DNA of 64,000 bases from Halospeciosus flavus (GCF_029814175.1 NZ_CP122312.1:2480001-2544000); one strand, 5' to 3'. Counted from the first letter of the stretch, positions 42,332 to 51,209 are shown. Made by a program: numbers and translations. Notes: generated by a model from the sequence alone, not told the origin.

Positions 42332-43732
42332 ATGGTACTCGACGACTTGGGGAGTTCCCTACGGGGCACGCTCGACAAGCTCCAGGGGAAGTCCCGCATC
42401 AGTGAGGAAGACGTCGAGGAGGTCGTCAAGGAGATCCAGCGCTCGCTCCTGCAGGCCGACGTCGACGTCTCCCTCGTGATGGAGCTCTCCGACTCCATCA
42501 AGGAACGCGCACTCGAGGAGGAACCGCCCGGCGGCACGACCGCCCGCGACCACGTCCTCAGCATCGTCTACGAGGAGATGGTCGACCTCGTCGGCGACTC
42601 GACCGAACTCCCCCTCGAAGAGCAGACAATCCTCCTCGCCGGTCTCCAGGGGTCGGGGAAGACGACCTCCGCCGCGAAGATGGCCTACTGGTTCTCGAAG
42701 AAGGGTCTCCGGCCGGCCATCATCCAGACGGACACCTTCCGACCCGGCGCCTACGACCAGGCCAAGCAGATGGCCGGTCGCGCCGAGGTCGAGTTCTACG
42801 GCGACCCCGACGAGGACGACCCGGTGAAGATCGCCCGCGAGGGTCTCGAAGCGACCGAGGACGCCGACGTCCACATCGTCGACACGGCCGGTCGCCACGC
42901 CCTCGAAGAGGACCTCATCGACGAGATCGAGGAGATCGACCACGTCGCCGACCCCGACCGGCGCCTGCTCGTCCTCGACGCCGCCATCGGGCAGGGTGCG
43001 AAGGACCAGGCCCGCGAGTTCGACGACACCATCGGCATCGACGGCGTCGTCATCACGAAACTCGACGGGACCGCGAAGGGTGGCGGTGCCCTCACGGCCG
43101 TCAACGAGACGGACTCGACCATCGCCTTCCTCGGGACCGGTGAGACGGTTCAGGACATCGAGCGCTTCGAGCCCTCGGGGTTCATCTCCCGCCTCCTCGG
43201 GATGGGCGACCTCAAACAACTCACCGAGCGCGTCGAGCGCGCGATGCAAGAGACCCAGGAAGAAGAGGAGGACTGGGACCCCGAGGACATGTTGAAGGGT
43301 GAGTTCACCCTGAAGGACATGCGCCGGCAGATGGAGGCGATGAACAAGATGGGTCCGCTCGACCAGGTCATGGACATGATTCCGGGGATGGGCGGCGGTC
43401 TCATGGACCAACTCCCGGACGACGCGATGGACGTCACCCAGGACCGGATGCGTCACTTCGAGGTCGTCATGGACTCGATGACCGAGGACGAACTGGAGAA
43501 CCCCCGCTCCATCGGCGCCTCGCAGGTCCGCCGTATCGCCAAGGGTTCGGGCACGGACGAGGAGACGGTCCGCGAACTCCTCGAACAGCACAAGATGATG
43601 TCCCGGACGATGAAGCAGTTCCAGGGCATGGGCGACGGCGACATGCAGCGGATGATGAAGAAGATGCAGAACAAGGGCGGCGGAGGCGGCGGTCTCGGCG
43701 GCTTCGGTGGCGGCGGCGGCGGTCCGTTCTAG
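42332..43732 (+). CDS. srp54: Signal recognition particle 54 kDa protein
   Basis: The 466-residue GTPase has N and G domains with GLQGSGKTT at 104-112, [10 protein letters not shown], and [10 protein letters not shown], then the Met-rich M domain (about 320-440; [26 protein letters not shown]) that binds signal peptides and 7S RNA. The C-terminus is a glycine run ([18 protein letters not shown]). TATA-like CCTTTAAC (about 42298-42305) lies about 28 bases before ATG, suggesting a short leader. It works with FtsY. Confidence 0.97.
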   Translation: MVLDDLGSSLRGTLDKLQGKSRISEEDVEEVVKEIQRSLLQADVDVSLVMELSDSIKERALEEEPPGGTTARDHVLSIVYEEMVDLVGDSTELPLEEQTILLAGLQGSGKTTSAAKMAYWFSKKGLRPAIIQTDTFRPGAYDQAKQMAGRAEVEFYGDPDEDDPVKIAREGLEATEDADVHIVDTAGRHALEEDLIDEIEEIDHVADPDRRLLVLDAAIGQGAKDQAREFDDTIGIDGVVITKLDGTAKGGGALTAVNETDSTIAFLGTGETVQDIERFEPSGFISRLLGMGDLKQLTERVERAMQETQEEEEDWDPEDMLKGEFTLKDMRRQMEAMNKMGPLDQVMDMIPGMGGGLMDQLPDDAMDVTQDRMRHFEVVMDSMTEDELENPRSIGASQVRRIAKGSGTDEETVRELLEQHKMMSRTMKQFQGMGDGDMQRMMKKMQNKGGGGGGLGGFGGGGGGPF

Positions 43733-44008
43733 TCAGGCCCGCCACGCGAGGAACCCGGCCTCGCCACCCATCCCACCTTCTCCACCTTCCATCCCACCCT
43801 CGCCGAACAGCCGCGAGAACGTTCTGACGAGGTCGAGGACGGCCTCGAGTATCTGGTCGACTTGCTGAATCGTCTCCACGATGCCGTTGGCCGCGAGCGT
43901 CGCGGGCGCCGTCGGGAGGACGACGGTCCCGACGACCGCGAGGAGTGCCGCCAGCGAACCGGCGCCGACGGTGAGTGACGCCAGCAACGTGTGACGTGGT
44001 GCGTGCAT
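43733..44008 (-). CDS. Small protein with N-terminal membrane segment and Gly/Glu tail
   Basis: The 91-residue product has a hydrophobic stretch (about residues 9-32), a helix-like middle NGIVETIQQVDQILEAVLDL and a C-terminus GEGGMEGGEGGMGGEAGFL. It may be secreted or membrane-bound. Its stop is the base after the srp54 stop, so the genes end back to back. Function unknown; the frame is intact and fits the codon pattern. The Met start at 44008 is preferred. Confidence 0.45.
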   Translation of the reverse strand: MHAPRHTLLASLTVGAGSLAALLAVVGTVVLPTAPATLAANGIVETIQQVDQILEAVLDLVRTFSRLFGEGGMEGGEGGMGGEAGFLAWRA

Positions 44009-44093
44009 ACTGGCACGTCGGGTCGCCGGCGACAAAGGCGTGCGGGCCACACAGTCGGACGGTTTTTGTGGGCGAGCGTCGGAGTATCCGCCG

Positions 44094-45272
44094 ATGGACC
44101 TGCGGCGTCTCGCCGACCTCGACGCGCTCTTCTTGACCGCGGGACTCTGGTTTCTCGCTAAGTTCCTCCGATACGCCTTCCCGCCGCTGTTCCCCGAGTT
44201 CCAGCGCCTCTACGGCGTCTCGAACGGCGCGCTCGGATTGGCGTTCACCGCGATGATGCTCGTCTACGCGCTGATGCAGTTCCCCGCCGGCGCGCTCGCC
44301 GACCGCCTCGGCCCGGTCCGCGTCGTCGCCGCGGGGGCGCTCGTCACCGCCGGTGCGTCGCTCGCCCTCTTCGCGCCGGTCCCCTTCCCGCTCCTCGTCG
44401 CGGGGATGGTGGTCGTCGGACTCGGGACCGGCGTCCACAAGACGGTCGCGGTCCGCCTGCTCTCGACGGTCTACCCCCACCGGAAGGGGCGGGCGCTGGG
44501 CGTCCTCGACACCTTCGGCGCGTTCGGTGGCGTCGTCGCGCCCGCGGCCGTCGTCGTCCTGACCGGGACCCCCGGCTGGCACGTCCTCTTCCTCGTCGGC
44601 GGCGTCGTCGGGGTGCTCCTGGCCGGTGGGTTCGTCGCCCGCGTCCCGGCGCGCGTCCCCGAGGTGGACGGCGGCGACGGCGGGAGCGGCGCCGCGGTGG
44701 CCGACTACCTCTCGCTGTTCGCCGACGCCCGCTTCGACGCGTTCGTCCTCGTCACCGTCGGGTTCTCCTTCGCCTACAACGGTGCCGTCGCCTTCCTCCC
44801 TCTCTACCTCACCGACGCCGCGGGTCTCGACGCCGCGACCGCGAGTCTGCTCTACAGCGCGCTCTTCGTCGTCAGCCTCGTCCAACTCGTTACGGGCGAG
44901 TTGAGCGACCGACTCGGCTCCCTCCACGTGGTCGTCGGGACGCTCGTCCTCGCCGCCGTCGGGTTGGCCGGCGTCCTCTTCGGACCGGGTGCCTCGCCGC
45001 TCGCCCTCGGGGTCGCCGTCGTCGCCTTCGGCCTCGGGAGCCACGGATTCCGCCCGGTCCGCGGTGCCTACCTCGTCGAACTCGTCCCGGACTCGCTGGC
45101 GGGCGGCGGACTCGGCGTCGTCCGCACCATCCTGATGGGCGCGGGCGCCGTCGCCCCGGCGGTCGTCGGTATCGTCTCCGAGACGGCCGGCTTCGACGCC
45201 GCGTTCGGCCTCCTGCTCGCCGGTCTCGTCGTCGCGGTCGTCGTCGCGGTCGGCCTGCTCGTCACGGAGTAG
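44094..45272 (+). CDS. Major facilitator superfamily transporter
   Basis: The 392-residue product has twelve hydrophobic helices. The loop after helix 2 reads QFPAGALADRLGPVRV, the MFS G-x-x-A-D-x-x-G pattern, and helix 4 contains VVVGLGTGVHKTVAVRLLS. The symmetric half repeats ELSDRLGSLHVVVG in the second loop. Start ATG 44094, leaderless or nearly so. Substrate cannot be assigned. It is unlike the MFS gene at 8704. Confidence 0.8.
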   Translation: MDLRRLADLDALFLTAGLWFLAKFLRYAFPPLFPEFQRLYGVSNGALGLAFTAMMLVYALMQFPAGALADRLGPVRVVAAGALVTAGASLALFAPVPFPLLVAGMVVVGLGTGVHKTVAVRLLSTVYPHRKGRALGVLDTFGAFGGVVAPAAVVVLTGTPGWHVLFLVGGVVGVLLAGGFVARVPARVPEVDGGDGGSGAAVADYLSLFADARFDAFVLVTVGFSFAYNGAVAFLPLYLTDAAGLDAATASLLYSALFVVSLVQLVTGELSDRLGSLHVVVGTLVLAAVGLAGVLFGPGASPLALGVAVVAFGLGSHGFRPVRGAYLVELVPDSLAGGGLGVVRTILMGAGAVAPAVVGIVSETAGFDAAFGLLLAGLVVAVVVAVGLLVTE

Positions 45273-45338
45273 GCGTCGAGTGTGGCGCGAATCGGTTCGG
45301 CCCGGTTTTTTATCCCTCGTCCCCGTCGCTTCTTCCAC

Positions 45339-45911
45339 ATGGGCGTGCGCGACGTCGCACGGAACGCGTACGAGGAGGCGCTCCCCGCGTTGCTCGCCAG
45401 TGCCGTCGGCGGGCTGTTCGCCGGCGCCGTCCTCGGCGGGATGCAGGCCGAGTTGAAGGCCGTCGAGGGGTTGCTCGTGCTCGTCCCCGCGCTGCTCGCC
45501 ACCCGCGGGAACGTCTACGGGTCGCTCGGGGCGCGCCTCGCCAGTGGTCTCCACCAGGGTATCGTCGAACCGTACTTCGACGTCGACGACGAGCGCCTCC
45601 GCGCGGCCGTCGCCGCCGCGATGGCCAACGGCCTGCTCGCGTGTGTCTTCGCCGCCGTCGTCGCCTACCTCGTCCTCCTCGGTCTCGGTCGAGCGACCGC
45701 GCCGCTGCCGGTCCTCGTCGCCATCGCCCTCGTCACGGGGCTCCTCTCGGGGGTCGTGCTCACCGTCGCCGTCGTGCTCGTCGTCTTCGTCGGCTTCCGC
45801 AACGGGCAGAACCCCGACGCGCTCGTCGGTCCCATCGTCACGACCACCGGCGACGTCTTCGGGATGCTCTCGTTGCTCGCGGCCGTCTGGATCGTCGCGG
45901 GGGTGCTGTAG
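45339..45911 (+). CDS. MgtE-type transmembrane domain protein, half 1
   Basis: The 190-residue product has the membrane domain of MgtE divalent-cation channels: LLVLVPALLATRGNVYGSLGARLASGLHQG, and later VVFVGFRNGQNPDALVGPIVTTTGDVFGMLSLL, which form the pore lining with the conserved P-x-x-T/N-x-x-D. The N-terminal cytosolic and CBS regulatory domains are absent. The next gene, starting at the base after the stop, encodes a second such domain, so the two likely form a heterodimeric channel. Confidence 0.8.
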   Translation: MGVRDVARNAYEEALPALLASAVGGLFAGAVLGGMQAELKAVEGLLVLVPALLATRGNVYGSLGARLASGLHQGIVEPYFDVDDERLRAAVAAAMANGLLACVFAAVVAYLVLLGLGRATAPLPVLVAIALVTGLLSGVVLTVAVVLVVFVGFRNGQNPDALVGPIVTTTGDVFGMLSLLAAVWIVAGVL

Positions 45912-46472
45912 ATGCCGGAGAACTGGACCGTCGGGGCGATTTCGCGTGCGATGTTGCCCGTCCTCCTCCCGTTGACCGTCGTCGAGGTGGGCAGCGGTCT
46001 CGTCCTCGGGACGTTCGAGGCCGACCTCTACGCCCACCCCTCGTTGCTCGTGCTCGTCCCCGTCACCATCGGGATGGCCGGGAACCTCGGGAGCATCCTC
46101 GCCTCGCGGCTCTCGACGGCGTTCCACCTCGGCACGCTCTCCTTCGACCCGCGCGACGACGACCTCGCGGGCAACGCGCTGGCGACGATGGCACTCGCGC
46201 TCACGCTCTTCCCGCTGGCCGGCGTCGGCGCGTGGGCCATCAAGGCAGTCACGGGGACGACCGACCTCGGGGTGGTGACCGTCGTCCTCGTCTCGCTGAC
46301 CAGCGGCGCCGCGCTCGCGCTCCTCGCCATCGCCGTGACGCTGGTGTCGACCTACGCCGCCTACCACCTCGAACTCGACCCGGACGACGTGGTCATCCCG
46401 GTGGTCACCAACACCTGCGACGTGCTCGGCGTCGTCATCCTCTACGCCGTCGTCCAGGTGCTCGTCCCCTGA
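45912..46472 (+). CDS. MgtE-type transmembrane domain protein, half 2
   Basis: The 186-residue product is another MgtE-like membrane domain: LLVLVPVTIGMAGNLGSILASRLSTAFHLGTL, and DDVVIPVVTNTCDVLGVVILYAVV near the end, which carries the P-x-x-T-N/T-x-x-D motif. It immediately follows half 1 (stop TAG then ATG). Two small MgtE domains in tandem, without CBS domains, are a form seen in archaea. The ion is probably Mg2+ or another divalent cation, by family only. Confidence 0.8.
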   Translation: MPENWTVGAISRAMLPVLLPLTVVEVGSGLVLGTFEADLYAHPSLLVLVPVTIGMAGNLGSILASRLSTAFHLGTLSFDPRDDDLAGNALATMALALTLFPLAGVGAWAIKAVTGTTDLGVVTVVLVSLTSGAALALLAIAVTLVSTYAAYHLELDPDDVVIPVVTNTCDVLGVVILYAVVQVLVP

Positions 46473-46856
46473 TCAGGTGACCCGGACGGTCACCGAACGC
46501 GTCCGCGGGCCGTCGCACTCGACGAGGAGAATCGACTGCCACGTTCCGACGTCGAGGTCGCCGTCGGTGACGGGGACCTGTACGCTCTCGCCGAGGAGCA
46601 GGGCACGGAGGTGGCTGTCGGCGTTGCCGTCGAGGCGGTCGTGTTTCCACCCCTCGTCGGGGACGAGGTCCGCGAGGAACGTCTCGACGTCGTCGAGCAG
46701 ACGCGACTCCGCCTCGTTGACGACGACGCCGGCGGTCGTGTGGCGGACGAACACCGTCGCCACGCCGTCCGCGCCCGCGGGGACCGCCTCGCGTACGCGC
46801 TCGGTCACGTCCACGACGTCCGTCTTCGACTCGGTCTCGACCGTGAACTCGGACAT
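46473..46856 (-). CDS. YjbQ/UPF0047 family protein
   Basis: The 127-residue product has the family marks FVRHTTAGVVVNEAESRLLDD, GWKHDRLDGNADSHLRALLL and WQSILLVECDGPRTRSV. Members make a compact beta-barrel trimer and some have weak thiamine-phosphate synthase activity, so the physiological role is not certain. The gene ends one base after the MgtE pair and is convergent with it. Confidence 0.8.
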   Translation of the reverse strand: MSEFTVETESKTDVVDVTERVREAVPAGADGVATVFVRHTTAGVVVNEAESRLLDDVETFLADLVPDEGWKHDRLDGNADSHLRALLLGESVQVPVTDGDLDVGTWQSILLVECDGPRTRSVTVRVT

Positions 46857-46919
46857 ACGCGCGACGTCGACCGGGTCGCACTAACCGCTTCCGACGGCGC
46901 CTCGGTCCCGCTGGTCTCC

Positions 46920-47234
46920 CTACTGCTCGTGCTCGCCGAGTCGGTAGCGGCGGTCGACTTTCTCGACGTGTCCGAAGTACGAGAGGACGTCGAGCATCGC
47001 GCCGATGCGCTCGCTGTCGAACTCGTCGGCCAGTCCGGCGTACTCCGCGATCTTCGACTGTTGGTTCCCCTCGCCGTCGGTGCGCTCGTGGGCCTCGCGG
47101 ACGCCGTCGAGGAGGCGGGCGAACGTCCGGGTCAGGTCGCCGAAACGGCGCTCTTCTGCGCCGGCGACGCCCAGGTCGGCGAGGTCGTCCGCGATGTCTT
47201 CGAGCGAGTCGGCTTCGACGGTGTACGTCGGCAT
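46920..47234 (-). CDS. Small helical protein, function unknown
   Basis: The 104-residue product reads MPTYTVEADSLEDIADDLAD and later KIAEYAGLADEFDSERIGAM and LSYFGHVEKVDRRYRLGEHE. The last 35 residues may form a small winged-helix-like unit, but this is only an impression. Its upstream side is the periodic array at 47271-47407, the nearest gene start to that array, so the repeats may govern this gene. ATG 47234 is chosen over an in-frame upstream Met. Confidence 0.5.
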   Translation of the reverse strand: MPTYTVEADSLEDIADDLADLGVAGAEERRFGDLTRTFARLLDGVREAHERTDGEGNQQSKIAEYAGLADEFDSERIGAMLDVLSYFGHVEKVDRRYRLGEHEQ

Positions 47235-47270
47235 ACCTGCCGGTGCGCCGGAGCGACGCATAGTCGTTGC

Positions 47271-47407
47271 GGTAACTCGGCAAAACGAGGGTATATCTGA
47301 GAAATGGAGCGGATAGTCGAGATATGGGGCCGATAATCGAAATACGCGGTCGATAACCGAGATATGGAGCCGATAACTGAGAAACGAGCGCGGTAACTCA
47401 GATATCG
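47271..47407. repeat. Seven-copy 20-bp periodic array (array C)
   Basis: Units begin at 47271, 47291, 47311, 47331, 47351, 47371 and 47391, with no insertion or deletion between them. They read ggtaactcggcaaaacgagg, gtatatctgagaaatggagc, ggatagtcgagatatggggc, cgataatcgaaatacgcggt, cgataaccgagatatggagc, cgataactgagaaacgagcg and the partial cggtaactcagatatcg. The consensus is about CGATAACtGAGATATGGaGC. The last unit runs into the stop codon and last codons of the UPF0201 gene. Unit size of 20 equals two helical turns. It is not CRISPR, because there are no spacers. Confidence 0.75.
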
Positions 47408-47817
47408 TCTTCCTCGACGACGGGTTCGCCGGCCTCCGTCTCGGGGGTGAGGTAGGCGACGAACCGCTCGACCGAGGGTTCGTGGACCGTCACCTCGACG
47501 TGGATGTCGCCGAGTTCGTCGGGGCTGCCGACCGAGAAGTTGACGACGCCCTGTCGGGCGGCCTGCTTCTTCAGGTCGAAGGTGAAGCCGTCCTCGGTGC
47601 GGCCCTCGCGGAAGCGCCCGCGGGCGGTGTCGAGGATGCGCTGTTCGAACAGTTTCTCGCGGAATTCCTCGACGTCGTGGGTCTCCGCCCGGACCTCCTC
47701 GGAGGTGACCTCGACGTCGGCGCTCGGGAAGATGTTCTGCACGGCGTCGGCGACGCGCTCGCCGACTTCCGTGGCTTTCACCGGGGCCGTGATCTCGACG
47801 TCGACGCTGTAGATCAT
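47398..47817 (-). CDS. UPF0201 family RNA-binding-like protein
   Basis: The 139-residue product begins MIYSVDVEITAPVKATEVGE and contains FREKLFEQRILDTARGRFREG, which match the archaeal UPF0201 (DUF54) family of RNA-binding-like proteins. It starts inside the end of the UPF0200 gene (ATGA overlap at 47814-47817). These two genes are paired in many archaea, which supports joint function in RNA or nucleotide metabolism. Its last codons are part of the repeat array C. Confidence 0.78.
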   Translation of the reverse strand: MIYSVDVEITAPVKATEVGERVADAVQNIFPSADVEVTSEEVRAETHDVEEFREKLFEQRILDTARGRFREGRTEDGFTFDLKKQAARQGVVNFSVGSPDELGDIHVEVTVHEPSVERFVAYLTPETEAGEPVVEEDDI

Positions 47818-48362
47818 CGGTGCTCCTCGACGATTTCCTCGATGCGTTCCTGGAACTCCTCGAGCGACCCGACGTTCTCGATAGTGACGTCGGCCATCTC
47901 CATCGCCTCCTCCATGCCGAAGGACCGTTCGCGGGCGTCGCGGGCGCGGAGGCTCTCGCCGCCCTCCAGTTCGCCCTTGTCGCGGCCGCGCTCGGTGATG
48001 CGCTCCTTGCGGAGTTCGTAGGGGGCCTCGATGCTCACGAGCACGAAGTCGTCGCCGAACGCCTCCTGGAAGCGTTCGACCTCGGCGTCCGAGCGGAGGC
48101 CGTCGACGAGCACGACGTCGTGGTCGTCGAGGTAGTTGCGGACGATCGGCAGCGAGCGCTCGGCGATGGCTCCCTCGCCCTCCTCTTCGCGGAGTTTCTT
48201 CGCCACTTCGCCGTGGTGGGTCGCCGGGTCCAGTCCGCGGTCGCGACACTCCTCGCGGATGACGTCGCCCATGGTCACGACGGGGACGCCGAGCGACTCC
48301 GCGACGGCCGCGGCCTCGCCCTTCCCGCTTCCGGGGAGTCCGACGGTTCCGATGACAGTCAT
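47814..48362 (-). CDS. UPF0200 family P-loop nucleoside kinase-like protein
   Basis: The 182-residue protein has P-loop GLPGSGKGEA at residues 8-17, a lid-like region with RERITERGRDKGELEGG, and DGLRSDAEVERF as the Walker B neighbour. It belongs to the archaeal UPF0200 family, related to adenylate and dephospho-CoA kinases. Substrate is unknown. It overlaps UPF0201 by four bases (ATGA), so the pair is translationally coupled. ATG 48362. Confidence 0.78.
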   Translation of the reverse strand: MTVIGTVGLPGSGKGEAAAVAESLGVPVVTMGDVIREECRDRGLDPATHHGEVAKKLREEEGEGAIAERSLPIVRNYLDDHDVVLVDGLRSDAEVERFQEAFGDDFVLVSIEAPYELRKERITERGRDKGELEGGESLRARDARERSFGMEEAMEMADVTIENVGSLEEFQERIEEIVEEHR

Positions 48363-48460
48363 TACCCGAAGCTACTGGCGAATCGCGCATAAGGGCTGTG
48401 GAAGGCGGGGACGGGCCCGCGCGCTTTTCCCGCCGGCGCTCGGACCCGCACAACACACAC

Positions 48461-48829
48461 ATGAGCGACCGGTCTCTGCTCACCCGCGCGGTGTGGTTCC
48501 TCCTCGTCGGGTGGTGGGCGACGCCACTCGCCATCGGGTTCGCCTGGCTCCTGAACGTCACCGTCGTCGGGCTTCCCCTCGGTATCAAACTCATCAATCG
48601 CGTCCCGTGGGTGCTCTCGCTGCGCGAACGCCGCATCATCGACCCGGACCACGGCCGCGACCAGTACTCCCTGCTCTTGCGGGCACCCTACTTCGTGTTC
48701 GTCGGCTGGTGGGCGAGTCTCCTCTGGGGGCTCGGCGCCGCCGCGCTCGCCGACTCGATTATCGGCCTGCCCATCGCCGTCTGGATGCTCGACCGCCTGC
48801 CCTACGTGACGACGCTCTACCGGTACTGA
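48461..48829 (+). CDS. YccF-domain membrane protein
   Basis: The 122-residue product holds two copies of the YccF-like unit: LLVGWWATPLAIGFAWLLNV with TVVGLPLGIKLINRVP, and YFVFVGWWASLLWGLGAAAL with SIIGLPIAVWMLDRLP. Each is one to two helices with a conserved WW, a G-L-P turn and an aromatic end. The function of YccF proteins is unknown. The gene is divergent from the UPF0200 gene and precedes a tRNA. Confidence 0.72.
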   Translation: MSDRSLLTRAVWFLLVGWWATPLAIGFAWLLNVTVVGLPLGIKLINRVPWVLSLRERRIIDPDHGRDQYSLLLRAPYFVFVGWWASLLWGLGAAALADSIIGLPIAVWMLDRLPYVTTLYRY

Positions 48830-48913
48830 CCCGCCTCGCTCGACGCGCAGGTGCGATTCCCCGCGAGAGGATTCCCAAACGGCTTTTTGCGAGTACCCCG
48901 TACGGAGGGGCGA

Positions 48914-48988
48914 GGGCACGTAGCTCAGCTCGGACAGAGCGTCTGGCTTCTAACCAGAAGTGCGAGGGTTCGAATCCCTCCGTGCCCG
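48914..48988 (+). tRNA. tRNA-Arg (anticodon TCT)
   Basis: A full cloverleaf can be drawn. The acceptor stem is GGGCACG (48914-48920) with CGTGCCC (48981-48987) and discriminator G; the D arm is GCTC...GAGC; the anticodon stem is TCTGG and CCAGA around loop CTTCTAA with anticodon TCT; the T arm is GAGGG-TTCGAAT-CCCTC. No intron is present and CCA is not encoded. TCT reads AGA and AGG arginine codons, which are rare in such GC-rich genomes. Confidence 0.95.
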
Positions 48989-49079
48989 CGTTCCTCCACC
49001 TCACTGTCACTGTCTCTCCACCCGACTCCCCGTACACGCTGCGAACGTTCAAGTACGGTGACGGGGCCAATTGGTCGCG

Positions 49080-49451
49080 ATGCCCCGTCAAACCACGCTC
49101 GTCGGCACCGGTCTCGCACTCCTCGCGGCAGTCGGCCGGCCGGCGCTCGGCCTGCTCGCCACGGCGGTCGCGTCGCTCGTCTTCGGTGTCGCCACCGCAC
49201 ACGCGTTCGACCTCGGGTTGGGTGCGTCCCTCGACGTACTCGCCGTCGTCGCGGACACTCTCCTCGTGCTCGTCCCCCTCCCGGCGTCGCTCGTCGCGCC
49301 ACCGACCGTCGACGCTTCGCCCGTCTGTCTCGCGCTCTTCCGACGCCTACTCGGCACGGCGTTCCACTCAGTCGAGGTCCCAGACGTCGGCCATCGGGCT
49401 GTCGGCGCGCTCACCACCGCCGTCTCCGTCACCGACCTGCTCGTCGAGTGA
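49080..49451 (+). CDS. Possible membrane protein, doubtful
   Basis: The 123-residue frame has about three hydrophobic helices (about residues 10-35, 40-65, 90-115) and little charge. Its last 84 bases overlap the 3' end of the opposing helicase gene, and there is no strong promoter or family match. It could be a real haloarchaeal membrane protein or a chance frame of a GC-rich region, so it is kept with low confidence. ATG 49080 is preferred. Confidence 0.35.
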   Translation: MPRQTTLVGTGLALLAAVGRPALGLLATAVASLVFGVATAHAFDLGLGASLDVLAVVADTLLVLVPLPASLVAPPTVDASPVCLALFRRLLGTAFHSVEVPDVGHRAVGALTTAVSVTDLLVE

Positions 49452-51182
49452 GCGGGTCCCGCCCCTTCCCCCAACTCCGCCGCTCTTCTCGTCGCCTCGT
49501 CCACTTCCGGGGGGTCGAGTCGACTGCGGGCGTCCCGACGAGGTGGCGGCCGTCGCGGTCTCGACGTCGAGTTCCGGGAGGTTCGGTTCGTCCATCCGGT
49601 CGACCTGCTCGCGGAACCAGTCGGGCATGTCGGTCCGGGCGCGCTCGAAGACGTCGAGGACACTCTGGTCGGCGACGTAGGTCGCGCCGTAGTCGTCCGG
49701 GGAGCGGACGACCCGGCCGCAGGCCTGGATGACGGTGCGGAGCGCCGAGCGGTAGTACCACGCCCACTGACCGTCTTCGAGGCGGCGGGCGACCCGCGAG
49801 TCGCCGGTGTTGAGGAACGGGGCCTTACAGAGGACCTGCCACCGGCACAGGTCGTCCTTCAGGTCGAGCGCCTCCTCCATCTTCACCGAGAGGAAGAGTT
49901 CTGGGTCGGTGCTGTCCTTCCAGGCCTCCAGTTCGGCGTCGCGGCGCTCCGAGTCGTGACGGCGGACGCGGTCGCCGAGTCCGAGGTCCAGGAGTCGCTC
50001 GTAGAGGCGTTCCTGGATCCCGTAGGAGTGACAGTGGACCAACCCCTTCTCGTCGGGGTGTTTCGCGGCGACGCGGGCGACCGTCTCGGCGACCTTCGGG
50101 AGCGTGCGGTCGCGCTCTTCGTAGGTCATCTTCCCCTGGGTCACGTCGTAGAGCGGGCGGTTCTCCACGGGGAAGGTGTGCTCGACGTCGACGAGTGCGA
50201 CGTCGTCGGGGTCGAGACCGACGCCGCGACAGAACGCCTCCTTGTTGAGGATGGTCGCCGAGAGGAGCGCGAACTTGTTCGCGCGGTCCCAGACGGTGTG
50301 CTGGAGGTAGCGCTCGGGGTTCATCGGCTTCACCGTGATGGCGCCCGAGTCGGCCTGGTCGACGATCCACGTCGTCGCGCTCTGCGGGTCGCGGTAGTCC
50401 TCGACGAACCACTGGATCTCCGAGCGCAGTTCTTGGAGGCGGTCGCGTCTGGCGGCCTCCTCGGGGGTGAGTTCGTCCTTCGCGAGGAGGTCGTCCTTCG
50501 CGCGTTCGCAGACGTCCATCAGTTGCTCGGCGAACTTCGAGGCGCGCTCGACGTCCCCGTCACAGTCGGGGATTCGGAGGTCGTCCCAGATGGGGACCGA
50601 GCGCGGCGAGAGGTCGATGGTCGCGTACATCTCGGCCCACTCCGCGAGTCCGTGTGCCTCGTCGATCACGCAGACGTCGCGCTGGCGGAACACCTCGCTC
50701 CCGGCGGTCCGCATGAAGTAGGCGAGCGTCATGGCGGCGAAGTCGCGGGCGGAGGCGATCGAGCGCGCCGAGAAGTAGGGACAGCGGTGTTTGACCGCGC
50801 AGTCGTAGCCGCGCTCGCGGGCGCAGGGTGCGCGGTCCACGGGCGTCTGCTCCTCGCCGGGGAGGATGCAGGTGTAGTTGTTCTTCCCGCGGATGACCTT
50901 CAGGTCGTCGAGGAGGTCGTCGCTCGCCACGTCGTCGAGTTGCGACACCTGCGGGGTTGTGTAGTAGGCGCCGACCGCGTCGCTCGGGTCGGCCTCCGAG
51001 CGCTGGCGGGCACACCCCATGATGGCCCGCGCGACCAGCGACTTCCCGCTGCCGGTGGGTGCCCGGACGAGCACCACGTCGTTGCCGCCCTCGAAGGCCG
51101 CGCGCACGTCGGCGAGCGCCTGCTCCTGGGTCCCGCGGTAGGAGGGCGCGGGGAACTCGTCGTGGATGCGCGCGGGGTTCAC
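49368..51182 (-). CDS. Fe-S type superfamily 2 helicase (Rad3-like), second copy
   Basis: The 604-residue ATPase has motif I RAPTGSGKSLVAR near residue 40-53, Cys residues in YTCILPGEEQ, DRAPCARERGYDCAVKHRCPYF as a four-Cys cluster site, the DEAH box CVIDEAHGLAEW, KMEEALDLKDD and motif VI QACGRVVRSPDDYG. These match the XPD/DinG helicases. The last 60 residues are a Gly/Ser/Asp tail (SGGVGGRGGTRSLDEQV). Start is GTG 51182. It is separate from the larger relative at 20295-22505. Confidence 0.85.
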   Translation of the reverse strand: MNPARIHDEFPAPSYRGTQEQALADVRAAFEGGNDVVLVRAPTGSGKSLVARAIMGCARQRSEADPSDAVGAYYTTPQVSQLDDVASDDLLDDLKVIRGKNNYTCILPGEEQTPVDRAPCARERGYDCAVKHRCPYFSARSIASARDFAAMTLAYFMRTAGSEVFRQRDVCVIDEAHGLAEWAEMYATIDLSPRSVPIWDDLRIPDCDGDVERASKFAEQLMDVCERAKDDLLAKDELTPEEAARRDRLQELRSEIQWFVEDYRDPQSATTWIVDQADSGAITVKPMNPERYLQHTVWDRANKFALLSATILNKEAFCRGVGLDPDDVALVDVEHTFPVENRPLYDVTQGKMTYEERDRTLPKVAETVARVAAKHPDEKGLVHCHSYGIQERLYERLLDLGLGDRVRRHDSERRDAELEAWKDSTDPELFLSVKMEEALDLKDDLCRWQVLCKAPFLNTGDSRVARRLEDGQWAWYYRSALRTVIQACGRVVRSPDDYGATYVADQSVLDVFERARTDMPDWFREQVDRMDEPNLPELDVETATAATSSGRPQSTRPPGSGRGDEKSGGVGGRGGTRSLDEQVGDGDGGGERADSPMADVWDLD

Positions 51183-51209
51183 GTCTGTTGTGAGAAGTCC
51201 GGGAGGGCC

